A stretch of 64,000 bases of DNA from Pyropia yezoensis (lineage: Eukaryota; Rhodophyta; Bangiophyceae; Bangiales; Bangiaceae): positions 9,600,375-9,664,374 of the forward strand of contig CM020619.1 of assembly GCA_009829735.1 (NCBI GenBank), written 5' to 3'. The position numbers and the translations under genes are program-made. Shown piece by piece: positions 20,842-30,865 of this stretch. The notes beneath the pieces were generated by a model. It was not told the DNA's origin. It made no database searches and worked only from the letters and a program-made list of their open reading frames with translations. Each line of letters starts with the position of its first letter. Within the stretch, counting starts at the first letter, position 1.

Positions 20842-22587
20842 ATGGCTTCGGGAGCCCCTGATGGCGCTCGGCGCTCGAAGGGTAAGGGGATTGCCCTGCC
20901 TTCGGGTTACACGCCACCAGGCGGAGGGAGCGGAACAAGCCGCCGTCCGGCACCCGAGGTTACCCCCCCCAACCCCGACGCGGAGGATATTCCTAACTCC
21001 AAGTCGGAGAGCTTGAAGGCGGTGGTGGAGGCACTTCGTGACCGTCTTGAGGCCCAAGAGGCCGCCAACAAGGAGTTGGAGAAGTCTAACACCAAACTGG
21101 TGACCACTCTTGAGGAGCTGAGAAAGCCACCCTCAAATGAGGCGTTTCGTCAACGGACGACGTCGAACCGACAGCCTGTGGGCAAGATGACCCGGGGACC
21201 TGCTCAAGGGGCGTCCCACGCCAGCCTGCCTATTGGCAATCTTCAGATGAAGAACCGTCGGATCCGCGCGTTGGAGCGCCAAGTCGAAGACCTAAAGGTC
21301 AGGGTCTCGACTAAGCGTTCGAACGCCCGGGAGGGAGGCGCATCATCCGCTGATGATGGGATGTCATCCGCCAACTCGTCGTCCTCGTCTTCCTCGTCTT
21401 CGGACGAAACCTATGACGGTCGTTGGGACCCTTCCCCACCGTCAAGCCCGACCTCATCGAGCAGTGATTCCGTTACGGAAAGTTCGGACGCGCACCGTCG
21501 ACGTGCGCGTCGTTTCCGGCGCCGACCGGCGCCGGCAGCTGAACTCACGGAGTTGGGTGACCGCAAGTTGGTCATTCGACCCGGCAACAGTCGCTTTAAG
21601 TCACTCTTGGACTACAGGACCTGCTTCCTTCTCCGACGGAGCAACAAGTATACACCATCGATGGTGAAAGATGCTAGCAAGATGAGCAAGCGCCTAGACG
21701 GGGCGTTCCAGGGTCAAGAGACCTTTAACGGTGGCGACCCCCTCGGTGTCTTCACCTTCCTCACCACCTTTCGCAGAGCTTGCGACGCGGCAGGGCTGAC
21801 CCACGGCCGGGCGTTCCCCTTGATCGCCTTCCGGCTGGCGGGAGCCGCCAAGCGCGCATTCGCCAGCGCGGCCAACACGGTTGTCAGTGGCAAGCACTAC
21901 GAGCTCACCACCGATGGTGAAGGAGTCAACTGGCTTCTCAAGAAGTACGCAACTCATGCCGGTTTGGCAACGGCCTACCACGACATCATTACGATGACTC
22001 AAGCGGACACAGAGGTCCCGCGCGTGTTTGCCTCCCGCGTGGAGGCGGCGTGCGATCGCCTCTGTGGCCTGTTCTCCGCCCAAGACGTGAAGGATGTCTT
22101 CATCAACGGTCTTTCAGACCTCATCAAACCAAACGTCCGTGTTCTGGACAGTCAGTTCCCTGATCGCCCAATGGCGGACACAGTGGCAGCTGCCCAAGGG
22201 TTTTGGGAAGGCGCCACGCGCCTGCGGCAGTCCATCAAGGCCAGCCGGCCAGCCATGATCAAGGTTAGTCAAATCGACTCTACCCCTGAGCCCCCAGCGC
22301 GCACGGTCGATCGACCATTCGACCCCATTAGGGCTGTCCGCACGGACACGCCCAACCCGCGAGCGAACGACATCTGTTACAACTGTAACGAGCGCGGACA
22401 CTTTGCCTCTCGATGCCCTAAGCCCCGTCGTGAACGACGTCAGGCACGAGTGATGGCACTCATTGACGACTCGGTCCGCAATCAGATCAATGCGATCGTC
22501 GAGAACGAAGTCCTGCCGGACTCGGACGACGACGACGTCGAAAGCAACGACGCCGGCGACGGCAAGGCCGACTCGAAAAACGAGTAA
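20842..22587 (+). CDS. Gag of element 1
   Basis: 581 residues from MASGAPDGARRSKGKG. A coiled-coil segment (about residues 60-90, ESLKAVVEALRDRLEAQEAA) is followed by a Ser/Asp-rich region. The capsid-like retrotransposon Gag domain follows (about 270-440, FNGGDPLGVFTFLTTFRRAC), then a CCHC zinc knuckle CYNCNERGHFASRCPKP near residue 515 and an acidic C-terminus. It would form the particle and bind RNA. The start was chosen as the Met after the leader; the frame is open further upstream without coding character. It is intact. Confidence 0.85.
   Translation: MASGAPDGARRSKGKGIALPSGYTPPGGGSGTSRRPAPEVTPPNPDAEDIPNSKSESLKAVVEALRDRLEAQEAANKELEKSNTKLVTTLEELRKPPSNEAFRQRTTSNRQPVGKMTRGPAQGASHASLPIGNLQMKNRRIRALERQVEDLKVRVSTKRSNAREGGASSADDGMSSANSSSSSSSSSDETYDGRWDPSPPSSPTSSSSDSVTESSDAHRRRARRFRRRPAPAAELTELGDRKLVIRPGNSRFKSLLDYRTCFLLRRSNKYTPSMVKDASKMSKRLDGAFQGQETFNGGDPLGVFTFLTTFRRACDAAGLTHGRAFPLIAFRLAGAAKRAFASAANTVVSGKHYELTTDGEGVNWLLKKYATHAGLATAYHDIITMTQADTEVPRVFASRVEAACDRLCGLFSAQDVKDVFINGLSDLIKPNVRVLDSQFPDRPMADTVAAAQGFWEGATRLRQSIKASRPAMIKVSQIDSTPEPPARTVDRPFDPIRAVRTDTPNPRANDICYNCNERGHFASRCPKPRRERRQARVMALIDDSVRNQINAIVENEVLPDSDDDDVESNDAGDGKADSKNE
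22573..22587 (+). promoter_or_regulatory. Possible -1 frameshift site between gag and pol of element 1
   Basis: The last gag codons read TCG AAA AAC GAG TAA. Pol lies in the -1 frame, and that frame is open from this A-run through the first pol residues (KRVSRGPPGSLPDAPLP). A slip on the A5 run would fuse Gag to Pol. The heptamer is not a perfect X XXY YYZ, so this is tentative. Confidence 0.4.
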
Positions 22588-22592
22588 GTCGA

Positions 22593-24016
22593 GGACCACC
22601 GGGCAGTCTCCCCGACGCACCCTTGCCTGCCCGACAACATAGACCTAAGGTCACCAAAATACTGAGCAAAGCTCATCGACATTATGAAATCGCCGCCTGT
22701 ATAGGCACGGAGCTCGCGAACACGCGGAGTATGAGACCCATCCTCGATACCGGAGCTGGCGTCAACCTCATCCGGCCGGATGTTCTACCGCCACATTGGC
22801 GCGACTACGCCGACACGTTAACCAGTGCACCGCACATTGTTGATGCCAACGGGCAAACAATCAAGGCTCTCCAAGCCATCCACTTGTTCATCGACACCGG
22901 AGGGGTTCAAGCCTTTGAACGTTTCTACGTTACGCCCAACCTGTCGGTCAAGTGCATACTCGGGACCGAGTTCATCGATAAGCACATCGAGGCAATCCTG
23001 CCCGCCCGCAAACGTATCGTTTGGCAAGGTGCTGAAAACCATTCGATCGGCCACTCCCCAATCCTGAGCATCCGTCAAGACGACGTCATGGAGCCCCAAT
23101 GGGCCGGGGGGTCGACCAAGGTCCGTGCGTGCAAACAAACGCGCCTCAAGGGCAAGACCGAGGAATGGATTATGGTCAGATGTGACACGCCGGGACTGGT
23201 TACTCTTCAACCAAACGCACGATTGTGCCGACACAAGACCATGGCAGTCGCCCGCGGACTCGCCACCATCAAACCTGACGAACCATTTCTGGTTAAGGTA
23301 TGCAACTTCGGGCCAGACACGGCCATCCTGCGAAAGGGCTGCGTCCTCGCGTTTGCCGAGCCCCACCTCGGGCAAGTCCTCTCCGCCCCGTCGGAGGATA
23401 CGGGGTCAACCGACCCAGAGACCGAACAGCCCAAACCGTCACTTGACGACATCAACCTCGACGGGGCTCCCCAACATTTGCACGCGCAAATTAAGTCGAT
23501 GTTGGCCAAGCATGGCAAGATGTGGGACGGGACCCTCGGGGTCATACACGCTACAGAGCACGCCATCGTCACCCCACCCGGGGTTGCCCCTATCAGGGCG
23601 CAGCCCTATCGAACCGGTGCGTTCAAACGGGCGATCATCGTCGATCAAATCAACAAGATGTTGAAGCTCAAGGTTATTAAACCAAGTCACAGTGACTGGG
23701 CCAGTCCGGTCGTCATCGTACCGAAGAAAAATGGGAAGGCCCGGTTTTGTGTCGATTATCGACGGTTGAACAGCATCACTAAGAAGGATGCGTACCCCCT
23801 CCCGCGTATGGAGGACTGTCTTGACTCCCTCGGAGACGCCAAAGTATTCACCTCTCTCGACTGTACCGCTGGGTACTGGCAAGTGCCATTGCGGCAGGAA
23901 GACCAAGAAAAAACGGCCTTCACAATGAACTATGGCATCTTCGACTGGACAACGATGCCATTCGGCTTGACCAATGCCCCGCCGACGTTTCAACGTGCCC
24001 TGGATATTATACTCTC
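22593..24016 (+). CDS. Pol of element 1, N-terminal part (protease and RT fingers/palm)
   Basis: This reads about 475 codons in the -1 frame relative to gag. The aspartic protease motif is PILDTGAGVNLI. RT blocks are WASPVVIVPKKNGKARFCVD, YRRLNSITKKDAYPLPRMED, FTSLDCTAGYWQVPL and TTMPFGLTNAPPTFQRALD. The frame stops having meaning at 24016, where element 2 is inserted. The remaining RT, with its YLDD box, resumes at 40702 in the same reading frame (ILS/GLKWQV). Confidence 0.9.
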
Positions 24017-24484
24017 TGTGGCAAAAACCACTCGCACACACAGTACCCAAGTTGGGGCGGTGTGCGAGGGCTGCCTCCCGTGTCGGGGGAACCGGAAGAA
24101 GTGCAAGTCGCACACACTCTATCCCTGTTGTGGGGCAATCCCCCCACGGACAAACAAGAAGATGGTGTGTGGTCCAACAGTTTCTTGGTCGGGACGGGGA
24201 CGCAGGGCCAAGCCCCGCTGTCCCTCCCCTTATCCCCCCAGGGTCCACTCAGAATCTCGCCACTCAGAATCTCCCACCCCAGCACCTGCCCACCGGGCCA
24301 CACGAAAATTCAAGACGATAAATGCAGAAAACCCTCAAATCCAAGTTGGATTTACTACTAAGCTAACTATCCCGAACTTAGGGAATATGGACCCAAATGC
24401 AGGGGGAGGAACGGATCAGGCTAATGGCCTGCCGCCCCTTGCATGGCACGTGTTGCCCCCTACCTGGGGGTCAATACTGCCACA
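24017..24484 (-). repeat. 3' LTR of element 2
   Basis: 468-bp copy of 40234-40701, directly beside the polypurine tract on its internal side. Confidence 0.9.
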
Positions 24485-24499
24485 CTCCCCTCTCCTCAG
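24485..24499 (-). promoter_or_regulatory. Polypurine tract of element 2
   Basis: On the minus strand this reads CTGAGGAGAGGGGAG, ending exactly at the 3' LTR, the expected place for plus-strand primer cleavage. Confidence 0.7.
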
Positions 24500-24804
24500 T
24501 TCCGACCGACCCGGTCGGCCCTGTGAGGGGGTGCGTAAACGCACGTCTCGGCGTTGGGGGGGGGACGCGACTTGCTGTCCCCCCTTGAGTACGTAACGCG
24601 GATGTGGAGGCGGTCACGTTGGCCGCCCCTCTCCTCAAGCTTGCCCACTTGGCAGCTTGCTCTCCTCGGTTCACACCTCACCACCACCACCACTTCTCCT
24701 TCACCTTACACGGGGCCACCCCACGCTGGGGAGGCCACCCGTTTACCCACGATCCGAGTCCCCCTCAACTCGAGGCGGGTCTCGTGCCGCGATAGCCAGG
24801 ACGT

Positions 24805-24825
24805 CTCTCCCCAACTTGGGGAGAG
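24805..24825. repeat. Hairpin directly before the antisense gene
   Basis: CTCTCCCC-AACTT-GGGGAGAG: 8-bp perfect arms (10 if the AA/TT of the loop pair) end two bases before the ATG at 24828. It is one of many hairpins in element 2 with an AACTT or AAGTT loop. Confidence 0.8.
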
Positions 24826-24827
24826 CC

Positions 24828-26771
24828 ATGGCGACTCCGGGAGTGGAGACGGACTCTCTCGATGAGCGTATGGAGGACACCTCCTACGGTGCAGCGCCTG
24901 CCGGGACTTCCGGCGGGGGCTCCGCGATCGCTCCGGGGGGTGGGACTCCCGCGTCACCCGGCTTTGGGTTGACGGCAGGATCTCCCCCGGAGGCGGGACA
25001 AGTTGTCCCGCGTGAGGCCTTGGGGCGGTGGTTTTACCCCGCTTGGCCTCTGTATGAGGAGGGGTTGACTGTTCTTCGCTGTGGCCGACTCGGCGCAGCG
25101 ATGGGTCGGGTATGGGACCGCCTACGGGAGAAGTATCCCCGTAGGGTCGGGTTCCCTGCCGGCTTCAGGACGGACCAGTTTGCCTTCCTGGACGACGAGG
25201 AGGTCGAGGACGTGCAGCGGGCCAAGGCCATGGTGGACCGCGGGGGAACTATCCCGGGTCCCGGCGACTTGCCGACCTTCACTTGGGACGCGGTGGCAAC
25301 TCGCCCCCCGTACCTTCACGAGGCCGATCCGCACACTCATCACTTTGATGTGCGGATGGAGAAGGACTTCCGGCGAGGTCCCTACTTGGTGACCTCGGCT
25401 CAACTTGAGTTTCCTCAGCAGTCTGCTGCCAGTAAGGAGCAATACTACCCGAAGAAGCCCGAGTGGTGGCCTCAAGTTGAGGTCCCCTACGGGTTCCCGG
25501 CATTGTTGCCACGGTTGCTTGACCACTTCGGCTCCGTCATGTTGACGGCTGGCCCTGATCATCTGGTGTGGGCCATGTTGGCCACCCAGTGGCTCCTCGA
25601 GGTCATGTCGACCTGGGTGTCATGTGTTCAGCGGCGGGGGATGCTCTGGCATCTCCCCCTCCGGCTCATCCAGGGTTTGGAACAGCTCACCCCTCAGCTA
25701 GTTGCTGAGGGGTGCTCGTCAGGACAACTCTCTCTACTTGAGGAGATGCTCCGCCTCCACAAGTTTATCGAGTGGGAGAGCATTGAGCACAAGTTGCGCC
25801 GCCCCACTCGGGGGCCCAAGGACGATGGCGCACTTCGCCAGTTCGTGTGGGTCGCTCGTGAACTTCACGACGGCCGTGTGGTCCTACGAGAGGGGTTGGG
25901 CATCGGGGACTACCCGTATGCCCCGGGGGTGGATCGTCACACTGCGCCACCCCCGGACAAGCCCATAGTTATGGCTGTGCCCTCATATGATGACCATATG
26001 ACTCAACCTACTGCGGGGGCCCCAAGTCGGGGTCGCAGTTACACCCGGGTACCGCCACCTCGGCGTGCCCCTCCGCTTCCTCCTGTTCCTTTCCAGCCTC
26101 ACGGGAACATCCCGATCAGCGTGGCCGTGGAGTCATCCACACCGGTGTCTCCCAACTTGGGGGCCACCCTCCTGACGGTATACCCCAAGTTGGTGTTACC
26201 GCCCACGCCTCTAACCTCAGAGATGATGATCACCACGTTGGTGCGCACCATTTCCTGGTTGGCCGCGTCGACCGCAACCCTCCAAAGTTCCGAGACTCCT
26301 CAACTTGAGGAGCGCGTTCGTACTGCAGTGGCGACCGCGAGTTGCGAGTCGGTGGCGGAGTTTATGACGGCCGAGTTGGCTCGCATTGGGGCTATTATGC
26401 CCCAGCCAACCCCACTTGGGCGTGGCAAGCGTCGTGCGAGCCGGGCATACTCGCCTCCTCGCCGTCGTCGCCGTCACTCGCGGCGCTCTCCCTCCGTGTC
26501 GGAAGACGAGTTGTCTTACTCCGTCTCGGAGTCCTCTACCCCATCGGAGACGGAGTCTGTCCAGCGTCTGCGTCGCAAACTTGCGCGCAAGACCAGGCAG
26601 AAGAGTAGCCACGGTCGGCGCCACTTGCGCGACCGTGAGGGGCGCGACGGTTCCGACTTGGAGCCGCCGCCCCTTCCAACGAGTGGAGACCGTTATCGGC
26701 GTGGGTCTCGCCGCTCGCCTCCACGTGAGGGCGAGGGCCGTGGAGTGGGAGAGTCTAGCATGCGTGCCTAG
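24828..26771 (+). CDS. Antisense accessory protein of element 2 (unit A)
   Basis: 647 residues on the strand opposite to gag-pol, between the chromodomain end and the 3' LTR. The N-terminal 60 residues are Gly/Pro/Ser-rich. A folded, Trp-rich core (about 65-330) contains KKPEWWPQVEVPYGFPALL and LLEVMSTWVSCVQRRGMLWH followed by LP. A Pro-rich linker follows, and the C-terminal 110 residues are Ser/Arg-rich (SPPRRRRRHSRRSPSVSEDE), which suggests nuclear location. No known domain is recognised. The protein of the unrelated-position antisense gene in element 1 (43785-45671) shares the WW and WV..LP motifs with the same spacing. ATG at 24828 is preceded by GAGCC and a hairpin. It is intact over its full length, and conserved in both units. 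Confidence 0.75.
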   Translation: MATPGVETDSLDERMEDTSYGAAPAGTSGGGSAIAPGGGTPASPGFGLTAGSPPEAGQVVPREALGRWFYPAWPLYEEGLTVLRCGRLGAAMGRVWDRLREKYPRRVGFPAGFRTDQFAFLDDEEVEDVQRAKAMVDRGGTIPGPGDLPTFTWDAVATRPPYLHEADPHTHHFDVRMEKDFRRGPYLVTSAQLEFPQQSAASKEQYYPKKPEWWPQVEVPYGFPALLPRLLDHFGSVMLTAGPDHLVWAMLATQWLLEVMSTWVSCVQRRGMLWHLPLRLIQGLEQLTPQLVAEGCSSGQLSLLEEMLRLHKFIEWESIEHKLRRPTRGPKDDGALRQFVWVARELHDGRVVLREGLGIGDYPYAPGVDRHTAPPPDKPIVMAVPSYDDHMTQPTAGAPSRGRSYTRVPPPRRAPPLPPVPFQPHGNIPISVAVESSTPVSPNLGATLLTVYPKLVLPPTPLTSEMMITTLVRTISWLAASTATLQSSETPQLEERVRTAVATASCESVAEFMTAELARIGAIMPQPTPLGRGKRRASRAYSPPRRRRRHSRRSPSVSEDELSYSVSESSTPSETESVQRLRRKLARKTRQKSSHGRRHLRDREGRDGSDLEPPPLPTSGDRYRRGSRRSPPREGEGRGVGESSMRA

Positions 26772-26882
26772 TTGGCAGCTGCCTTTGTTGTGAGAGTGTG
26801 AGGGTTAGGGCTGTAGTTTAAAGCCACTCTGCGTACCACTTCGACTTGAAGCACTCTCTTGGCACTGTTGCTCGGCCTTCCC

Positions 26883-29819
26883 TCACGTTGAGGGAGGGCT
26901 GTTAGGGTCTATCTCGTTCCGGGCACAGTACGCCCGGACCTTCTCAGCAGGAAGGTCCTCCACATACTCCCACGTATCATCCTTGGCTTTGTAGCCAAAC
27001 CAACGCACCCTCAACATGAGGCGGTCAGTATCCTCATCCCAGCCGTGGTCGATGAACTTGTCGAACACGTACTCCTGCGGGCCCTGTTTGGCTGCAGGCA
27101 GCGAGGGCAGGCGCCACGTTTTCAAAGCACGCGCCCAAGCTGGGTCGCCTGCAGGCGGTGGTGCAACTTTGACCACGTCCTGTCCGTTCACTGTGCGGAC
27201 CCCATCGTCACTTTCGATGGTGAAGCGCCGCCCATCAGTACGAAGGACCTGGTACGGCCCCTTCGTCTGGAACACCAACTTACCCCCAGTTGGGGTGTGT
27301 GAGTGGACCAATACCCAGTCACCCTGCTCGGGGACATGCTTGGCGTTGCGCACCTTTTTGTCAAAGGTACGCTTGTAGCGCTTTTGTGCTTTGTCCATCT
27401 CAGCCCTGACTTTAGGGATGAGGTTTTCAAGCCTAGCAGCGAACTCCGCCTTACTCTCAGTAGGAGTGGGCGTACTGCCACCATCCTCCCTAGTTGGGAG
27501 CGGCCGCCGCACGGCAATAGACCGCACGCGACGGGGGGTCACAAAAGCGAGGGGTACTTCCCCGGTAGATGAGTGAACCTGCGAATTGTAGGCAGTGGTC
27601 AGAATAGAAATGTATTGGTCCCACGTCTTCACGTGCTCACTCACATAATGGCGCAGCTGCCTAACAATAGTTTTGTTGAAGCGCTCCACCTGCCCATTAG
27701 TTTGTGGGTGGTAGGGGGTGGCATAGTTTGCCTTAACCCCCAACATATCCAGCACTCCTTGAAACAGTACAGACGCAAATTGCGGTCCATTGTCCGATAG
27801 TGTACTATCCGGAATGCCATACGCGGCAACCCAGTGATCTAGGAAGGCTGACACGACCGACATGGCCGTGATCTCTGCCAGTGGGATCGCTCGCGTAAGT
27901 TTCGTGAAGCGGTCACAGATGACCAGGAGGTACTGGTTGCCCTCCTCGGTCACTGGCAGTGGCCCAAGGATGTCCATCGCCAACGCGGCGAAGGGCTCCT
28001 TGGCCGGGAACAATAGCATAGCCGTAGTAGGCCGCCGTTCCATCAGACGGTTCTGTGCACAACTTGTGCAGGCAGCCACCCAACTGTAGATGTCCACCAC
28101 CATGGACGGCCAGTAGTACCTGGTCCTCAGGGTCTGGTACAGTTTACTAGACCCCAGGTGTCCACCCGTGGGAGCGTTATGCTCCCTCTCAAGGATACTG
28201 TCCTTGAGGGATGCGGGGACGACAAGTTGTTCGGTCCCCTGGAATACCCCCCTCCTCATGAGGAGGCCATCGTCTCCCAGGAAGAACCGCGTCTCCGCCA
28301 CTGTATCCAGGGTATCCCTCTGCGACTTGCAGAAGGGATCCTCGGCCTGGGCCTTCACTACTTCGTCCAGGGACAGGGGCAAGTACTTCTTGTTCCCTGG
28401 CGCCTCGGGATTCAACGCCTGACCCGAGCGCGTGACTACCCCCACGATGGGGATGTCCTCATCGACTGGGGTGGTGTCCAGTCCCTCGGTAGGTACCCGA
28501 GAGAGGCCGTCGGCAAGGGCATGTTGCCTGCCAGGTCGGTACTCAATATCAAAGTTGAAGGGTGCAAGTCGCACCCTCCACCGGTTGAGACGAGTGTTCG
28601 TACAGTCCGTCTTGAAGATGAACTGCAACGCGCGGTGGTCACAGCGGATGAGGAACTTCTCACCCTCTAGGTAGTGACGAAGTGACGTCACCGCCCATAC
28701 CACTGCGAGTCCTTCCAACTCGGTGACTCCGTAGTTCTTCTCGGCCGAGTTTAGCCCCTTGCTGAAGTATCCCACCGGCAAGTACTCCTTGTCCGGCTGT
28801 TGCTGAAGCAACACACAACCAAGTTGGTCGTAGCTAGCGTCCACATCCAGGATGTAGTGGCCTCCCAACCTGGGAATAGCCAGGATAGGGGGCTTCAGCA
28901 GAAGGTCCCGAAGAGTCTCAAAGGATTCCTGCTCCACCCGACTTGGGGGAGGCAGGTTCTTCGGTAGCGTTGAGCTCACTAACTCATTCAACGGCTTCGC
29001 CACTTTGGCGAAGCCCTTAGTGAAACGTCGGTACACGTTACACATCCCGAGGAAGCTCCTCATCTGGGTCTGGGTCCGGGGGTACTGAGCCTTGCGGATG
29101 GCCCTCAAGTTTTTCTCGTTGACACTGAGACGCCCCGGACGGACAACATGTCCCAAGTACTCCACCTCTTGAGTGAAGAGGTGGCACTTACTCGCCTTCA
29201 GTGACACTCCGGCGTCAGCAAGTAGCTTGAACACCTGGCCAAGATGGCCAATGTGTTCCTCCGGACTTCGGGAGAACACAATGATATCGTCTAGGTACAC
29301 GAGACAGATCTGCCACCGTACTCCGGCCAGAATCATGTCCATAGCGCGCTGGAAAGTTGCCGGCGCGTTACACAGGCCAAACGGTAGACGCTTGCACTGG
29401 TAGGTACCACAGTGACAGGTAAAGGTAGTTTTATGCCTGTCCTCCGGGGCAATGGGAATTTGCCAGTACCCCGCGTTACAGTCCAGGGTAGAGAACACGT
29501 TTGCCTCCCCCAGAGAGTCCAGACAGTCATCCATCCGAGGTAGGGGATAACTATCCTTCACCGTGCTCTCGTTGAGCTTACGGTAGTCGATACAGAACCG
29601 GGGGGTCCCATCAACTTTGGGGACGATCACCACCGGACTCGCCCACTCGGCGTTGCTGGCCTCGATCACATCGAGGGCCTCCATGCGAGCAACTTGCTCC
29701 TTAACGAGGGCCCTTGAACGGGGTCCCCCCCTATACGGTTGTTGGCGTATAGGGGCGCACCGGGTTTCAACTCGATCCGGTGTTGGGTAGCTCTCATGAG
29801 TCCCAATTGACCATCCCAC
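26883..29819 (-). CDS. Pol of element 2 (unit A): RT-RNase H-integrase-chromodomain
   Basis: About 935 residues of Pol sequence after the first, probably frameshifted, 40 codons. RT: WASPVVIVPKVDGTPRFCID, FSTLDCNAGYWQIPI, LPFGLCNAPATFQRAMD and the catalytic CLVYLDDIIVFS. RNase H: YILDVDASYDQLGCVL, with FLIRCDHRALQFI. Integrase: zinc-binding HHCC region ending CTSCAQNRLMERR, then MDILGPLP, LSDNGPQFASVLF and TPYHPQTNGQVERFN (D-D-E). C-terminal chromodomain: RLMLRVRWFGYKAKDDTWEY. It makes and integrates cDNA; the chromodomain may guide insertion to chromatin. At 29738-29755 the frame differs by one base from the upstream RT start, probably a homopolymer-length error. Confidence 0.9.
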   Translation of the reverse strand: MGWSIGTHESYPTPDRVETRCAPIRQQPYRGGPRSRALVKEQVARMEALDVIEASNAEWASPVVIVPKVDGTPRFCIDYRKLNESTVKDSYPLPRMDDCLDSLGEANVFSTLDCNAGYWQIPIAPEDRHKTTFTCHCGTYQCKRLPFGLCNAPATFQRAMDMILAGVRWQICLVYLDDIIVFSRSPEEHIGHLGQVFKLLADAGVSLKASKCHLFTQEVEYLGHVVRPGRLSVNEKNLRAIRKAQYPRTQTQMRSFLGMCNVYRRFTKGFAKVAKPLNELVSSTLPKNLPPPSRVEQESFETLRDLLLKPPILAIPRLGGHYILDVDASYDQLGCVLLQQQPDKEYLPVGYFSKGLNSAEKNYGVTELEGLAVVWAVTSLRHYLEGEKFLIRCDHRALQFIFKTDCTNTRLNRWRVRLAPFNFDIEYRPGRQHALADGLSRVPTEGLDTTPVDEDIPIVGVVTRSGQALNPEAPGNKKYLPLSLDEVVKAQAEDPFCKSQRDTLDTVAETRFFLGDDGLLMRRGVFQGTEQLVVPASLKDSILEREHNAPTGGHLGSSKLYQTLRTRYYWPSMVVDIYSWVAACTSCAQNRLMERRPTTAMLLFPAKEPFAALAMDILGPLPVTEEGNQYLLVICDRFTKLTRAIPLAEITAMSVVSAFLDHWVAAYGIPDSTLSDNGPQFASVLFQGVLDMLGVKANYATPYHPQTNGQVERFNKTIVRQLRHYVSEHVKTWDQYISILTTAYNSQVHSSTGEVPLAFVTPRRVRSIAVRRPLPTREDGGSTPTPTESKAEFAARLENLIPKVRAEMDKAQKRYKRTFDKKVRNAKHVPEQGDWVLVHSHTPTGGKLVFQTKGPYQVLRTDGRRFTIESDDGVRTVNGQDVVKVAPPPAGDPAWARALKTWRLPSLPAAKQGPQEYVFDKFIDHGWDEDTDRLMLRVRWFGYKAKDDTWEYVEDLPAEKVRAYCARNEIDPNSPPST

Positions 29820-29920
29820 AACTTGTGATATTGGTCCAAGAGGCGTTCAACTTGAACCCTCAACCTGGGTGGAACACCCTCCATGTTTACCTGGGGCCGA
29901 GGAGAGGCGGCCGACTTGGC

Positions 29921-30865
29921 TTAATGCTTCTCCTTTCCGGACTTCGGGTCGCTACTTGCGCCCGCGCTGAGGGTGACCGCTACTACCGGTCCCTCGTGTT
30001 GGTCGATATAGCCGAACTTGGCCCCCGACTTGAAGAACTTGGGCGACGAGCTCAGGTTCATCACCTGGATCCTCCACGGGACTCCGGCTTTGGAGTCCAT
30101 CGTGCCAAGGGCAACATGCACTTGGTGCTTGCGAGCAAGACGGGGGTTAGGGTGCACCAACCCGTTCCCCGCATAATCAGTTACAACATCCACGTGCGCC
30201 ACCGAGTTGGGGGGCAACATGACTTTACGGGCTAAACGCAGAGTAGCAGTAAACCCTTCCCTCACAGAACAAACAGGCTTCGACTGTGAAACTGTCACAG
30301 GAGCCACAGACTTTCCCTTACCAAGGATGGGGATAGTCTCCCCATTCATCAACTTGACCCAGTACTCAGGGCCACAAATCAAAGGCACTTGTGTTACGAC
30401 ATAAGGGGTACCCAGAAGCAGGGGTACCGATATATTCTCAACTACACCATAGGTCACGTCGACCTCATGGGTCCCCAACCGAGTTGGTAGGGTCACGGCA
30501 CCAACGATGGGAAGTACCCCACCATTGATATCGATCAGATGGTCAGCTTTAGACTTCCAGCGTTGGAGCCTCATCCCCTTTGGTAATAGCGACTTGCGTA
30601 TCAAGGAGGCTCCTGACCCGGTATCAAGTACGATACGGACACAGCAGGCGCGGCCGGGGGCAAGTTGCACCCGTCCAGCCACCTGGAAGTTCTCACCCGT
30701 CAGCACCGCGATGACCCGACGTGGGTTTACGTTCTTGGGAAGTCCCACCCGAGGTGGGCGGACTCCCTCAGGTTGCCGCAGTATCCGACACGGTTGGTTC
30801 GTCCTCTTGGCCCACTTGGCCGAGGCTGCCGTTGTGAGCTTCGGACGACCAGCTCCAACGGTCAT
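29921..30865 (-). CDS. Protease ORF of element 2 (unit A)
   Basis: 314 residues starting at an ATG that overlaps the gag stop codon (ATGA). The retroviral-type aspartic protease is centred on RIVLDTGSGASLIRKSLL with a second strand SVPLLLGTPYVV. It ends with UAA, and the same frame then reopens as AKSAASPRPQVNMEGVPPRL, leading to the RT. Both units have the identical arrangement, so either re-initiation or stop read-through would be needed to make RT. Confidence 0.8.
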   Translation of the reverse strand: MTVGAGRPKLTTAASAKWAKRTNQPCRILRQPEGVRPPRVGLPKNVNPRRVIAVLTGENFQVAGRVQLAPGRACCVRIVLDTGSGASLIRKSLLPKGMRLQRWKSKADHLIDINGGVLPIVGAVTLPTRLGTHEVDVTYGVVENISVPLLLGTPYVVTQVPLICGPEYWVKLMNGETIPILGKGKSVAPVTVSQSKPVCSVREGFTATLRLARKVMLPPNSVAHVDVVTDYAGNGLVHPNPRLARKHQVHVALGTMDSKAGVPWRIQVMNLSSSPKFFKSGAKFGYIDQHEGPVVAVTLSAGASSDPKSGKEKH

